From: Phoenicibacter sp963592435
GTDB taxonomy: Bacteria; Actinomycetota; Coriobacteriia; Coriobacteriales; Eggerthellaceae
Assembly: GCA_963592435.1 (NCBI GenBank)
Contig: CAVAWT010000028.1
Coordinates: 1-22,308 of the forward strand
Reading direction: 5' to 3'
Length of the DNA: 22,308 bases
Part shown: positions 21,241 to 22,308 of the stretch, piece by piece
How positions within the stretch are numbered: position 1 is the first letter of the stretch
How the letters are laid out: each line of letters opens with the position of its first letter
Notes under the pieces: generated by a model
What the model was told of the DNA's origin: nothing
The model's database searches: none
The model's input: only the letters and a program-made list of their open reading frames with translations
Translations under genes and position numbers: made by a program

Positions 21241-22308
21241 GCAAAAGTTCACTTGCGCTCCACTTGGTGAGAAAAAGCGCAGGCGTGCGGCCGCTTATGC
21301 TCGCGTGTCCACCGACCATGAAGATCAAATCTCCAGTTATCAAGCACAGGTCGACTATTACACAAAATACATCAAAGGCAGAAGCGACTGGCAATTCGTT
21401 GGCGTTTACACAGATGAAGGCATCACGGGCACAAGCACCAAGCGCCGTGAAGGCTTCAAGTCAATGGTTGCAGACGCTCTTGGCGGCAACATTGACCTAA
21501 TCGTCACCAAGTCTGTCAGCCGTTTTGCTAGAAACACGGTCGACTCGCTTACCACCATTCGCAAGCTCAAAGAAAAAGGCGTGGAGGTCTATTTCGAGAA
21601 AGAAAACATCTGGACGTTTGATGGCAAGGGCGAGTTGCTCCTAACAATCATGAGTTCCCTTGCTCAAGAAGAATCGCGCTCCATATCTGAAAATTGCACA
21701 TGGGGTCAGCGTAAACGCTTCGAGGATGGCAGACCGTCGGTTGCATATAAGCGTTTTCTAGGATATGACCGAGGACCCGACGGTGGATTTGTTGTAAATG
21801 AAGAAGAAGCGAAGGTCATCAAACTCATATACTCACTTTTCATGCAAGGCAAGACCTACGCCTACATCAGAAAGCATCTGCAAGACCATGGCATCAAAAC
21901 GCCTGCTGGTAAGGATAACTGGAGCAAGTCGTGTGTGCAGTCAATCCTCACAAACGAAAAATACAAAGGCGACGCTTTGATGCAAAAGAAATTCACGGTT
22001 GACTTCTTAACTAAGAAAATGAAAGAAAATGAAGGTGAGTTGCCACAGTATTATGTTGAAGGAGACCATGAAGCAATCATCGACCCTGAAACCTTCGACC
22101 TTGTGCAACAGGAGGTTGAACGCAGACGCATGTGCAAACATGGCAGTGTGCAGCTGTTTTCGTATCGCGTGAAGTGTGCACAGTGCGGAGGTTGGTATGG
22201 TCCTAAAGTTTGGCACTCAAATGAGCCTCGCAGAAAAACAGTGTGGCAGTGCAACGATAAGTTCAAGAAAGGCAAAGTGAAATGCTCCACGCCACACTTC
22301 AGCGAAGA
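21200..22308 (+). CDS. Large serine recombinase 2 (3' end outside window)
   Basis: The frame opens at ATG 21200, inside the end of recombinase 1 and in another frame, and stays open to the last base: 369 residues visible. It has AAAYARVSTDHEDQ with nucleophile Ser37, YTDEGITGTSTKRREGFKSM, IDLIVTKSVSRFARNTVDSL, LLLTIMSSLAQEESRSISEN, the recombinase-domain helix TPAGKDNWSKSCVQSILTNEKYKGD, and zinc-ribbon cysteines (CAQC, then Cys near the edge). It is a clear paralogue of recombinase 1 (shared GITGT, SRFARNT, GELPQY and DHEAIID-type segments). AGAGG about 5 bases upstream is a modest ribosome site, so translational coupling is likely. Both catalytic serines are present, so both enzymes should be active, possibly acting as a pair. 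Confidence 0.93.
   Translation, partial: MAQTKTVKTIPATKQKFTCAPLGEKKRRRAAAYARVSTDHEDQISSYQAQVDYYTKYIKGRSDWQFVGVYTDEGITGTSTKRREGFKSMVADALGGNIDLIVTKSVSRFARNTVDSLTTIRKLKEKGVEVYFEKENIWTFDGKGELLLTIMSSLAQEESRSISENCTWGQRKRFEDGRPSVAYKRFLGYDRGPDGGFVVNEEEAKVIKLIYSLFMQGKTYAYIRKHLQDHGIKTPAGKDNWSKSCVQSILTNEKYKGDALMQKKFTVDFLTKKMKENEGELPQYYVEGDHEAIIDPETFDLVQQEVERRRMCKHGSVQLFSYRVKCAQCGGWYGPKVWHSNEPRRKTVWQCNDKFKKGKVKCSTPHFSE

Overview
The window is a 22.3-kb stretch of a tailed-phage (siphovirus-type) genome, most likely an integrated prophage or a temperate phage contig. Every supported gene is on the + strand. Strong AGGAGG-type ribosome sites, the protein families and the moderate GC content point to a Gram-positive host, either Bacillota or a lower-GC Actinomycetota such as the Coriobacteriia. 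I cannot place it more closely from sequence alone. Three runs of N (7052-7533, 15081-15506, 18692-19121) hide parts of the portal/protease junction, the distal tail gene and the end of the tail-fibre gene.

Layout. (1) 1-2935 is a DNA-modification block: the C-terminal part of a phage S-adenosylmethionine synthetase, a ParB-domain/beta-class DNA methyltransferase, and a C5-cytosine methyltransferase, packed with almost no spacing. (2) 2936-4364 holds four small phage-accessory genes, read from two near-identical promoter-like elements. (3) 4365-4516 is a structured leader ending in a terminator hairpin directly in front of terL. (4) 4517-9413 is the packaging and head module: TerL, HK97-type portal, ClpP-like prohead protease, major capsid. 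(5) 9438-11877 is the connector and tail-tube module: gp6-like and gp16-like connectors, HK97-gp10-like protein, tail terminator, major tail protein, and a gpG/gpGT chaperone pair joined by a -1 frameshift site. (6) 11903-18691+ is the tail-tip module: tape measure, distal tail, endopeptidase-like tail protein, two small genes, and a tail fibre with heptad and Ser/Thr/Gly repeats. (7) 19225-22308 is an integration module of the kind found on Gram-positive integrative elements: an HTH/double zinc-finger protein, a SHOCT-like small protein and two tandem large serine recombinases. The second recombinase runs off the window.

How it fits together. The head-to-tail gene order is canonical for an HK97-like long-tailed phage. 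Three things are less ordinary. A SAM-making enzyme sits directly ahead of two methyltransferases. The genome is strikingly poor in GATC (six sites) and CCGG (one site), which suggests a history of restriction pressure matching the methylation block. The tail fibre is followed at once by a recombinase module, with no visible holin or endolysin, and no recognisable small terminase precedes TerL. I found no tRNA, rRNA, CRISPR array or insertion sequence.
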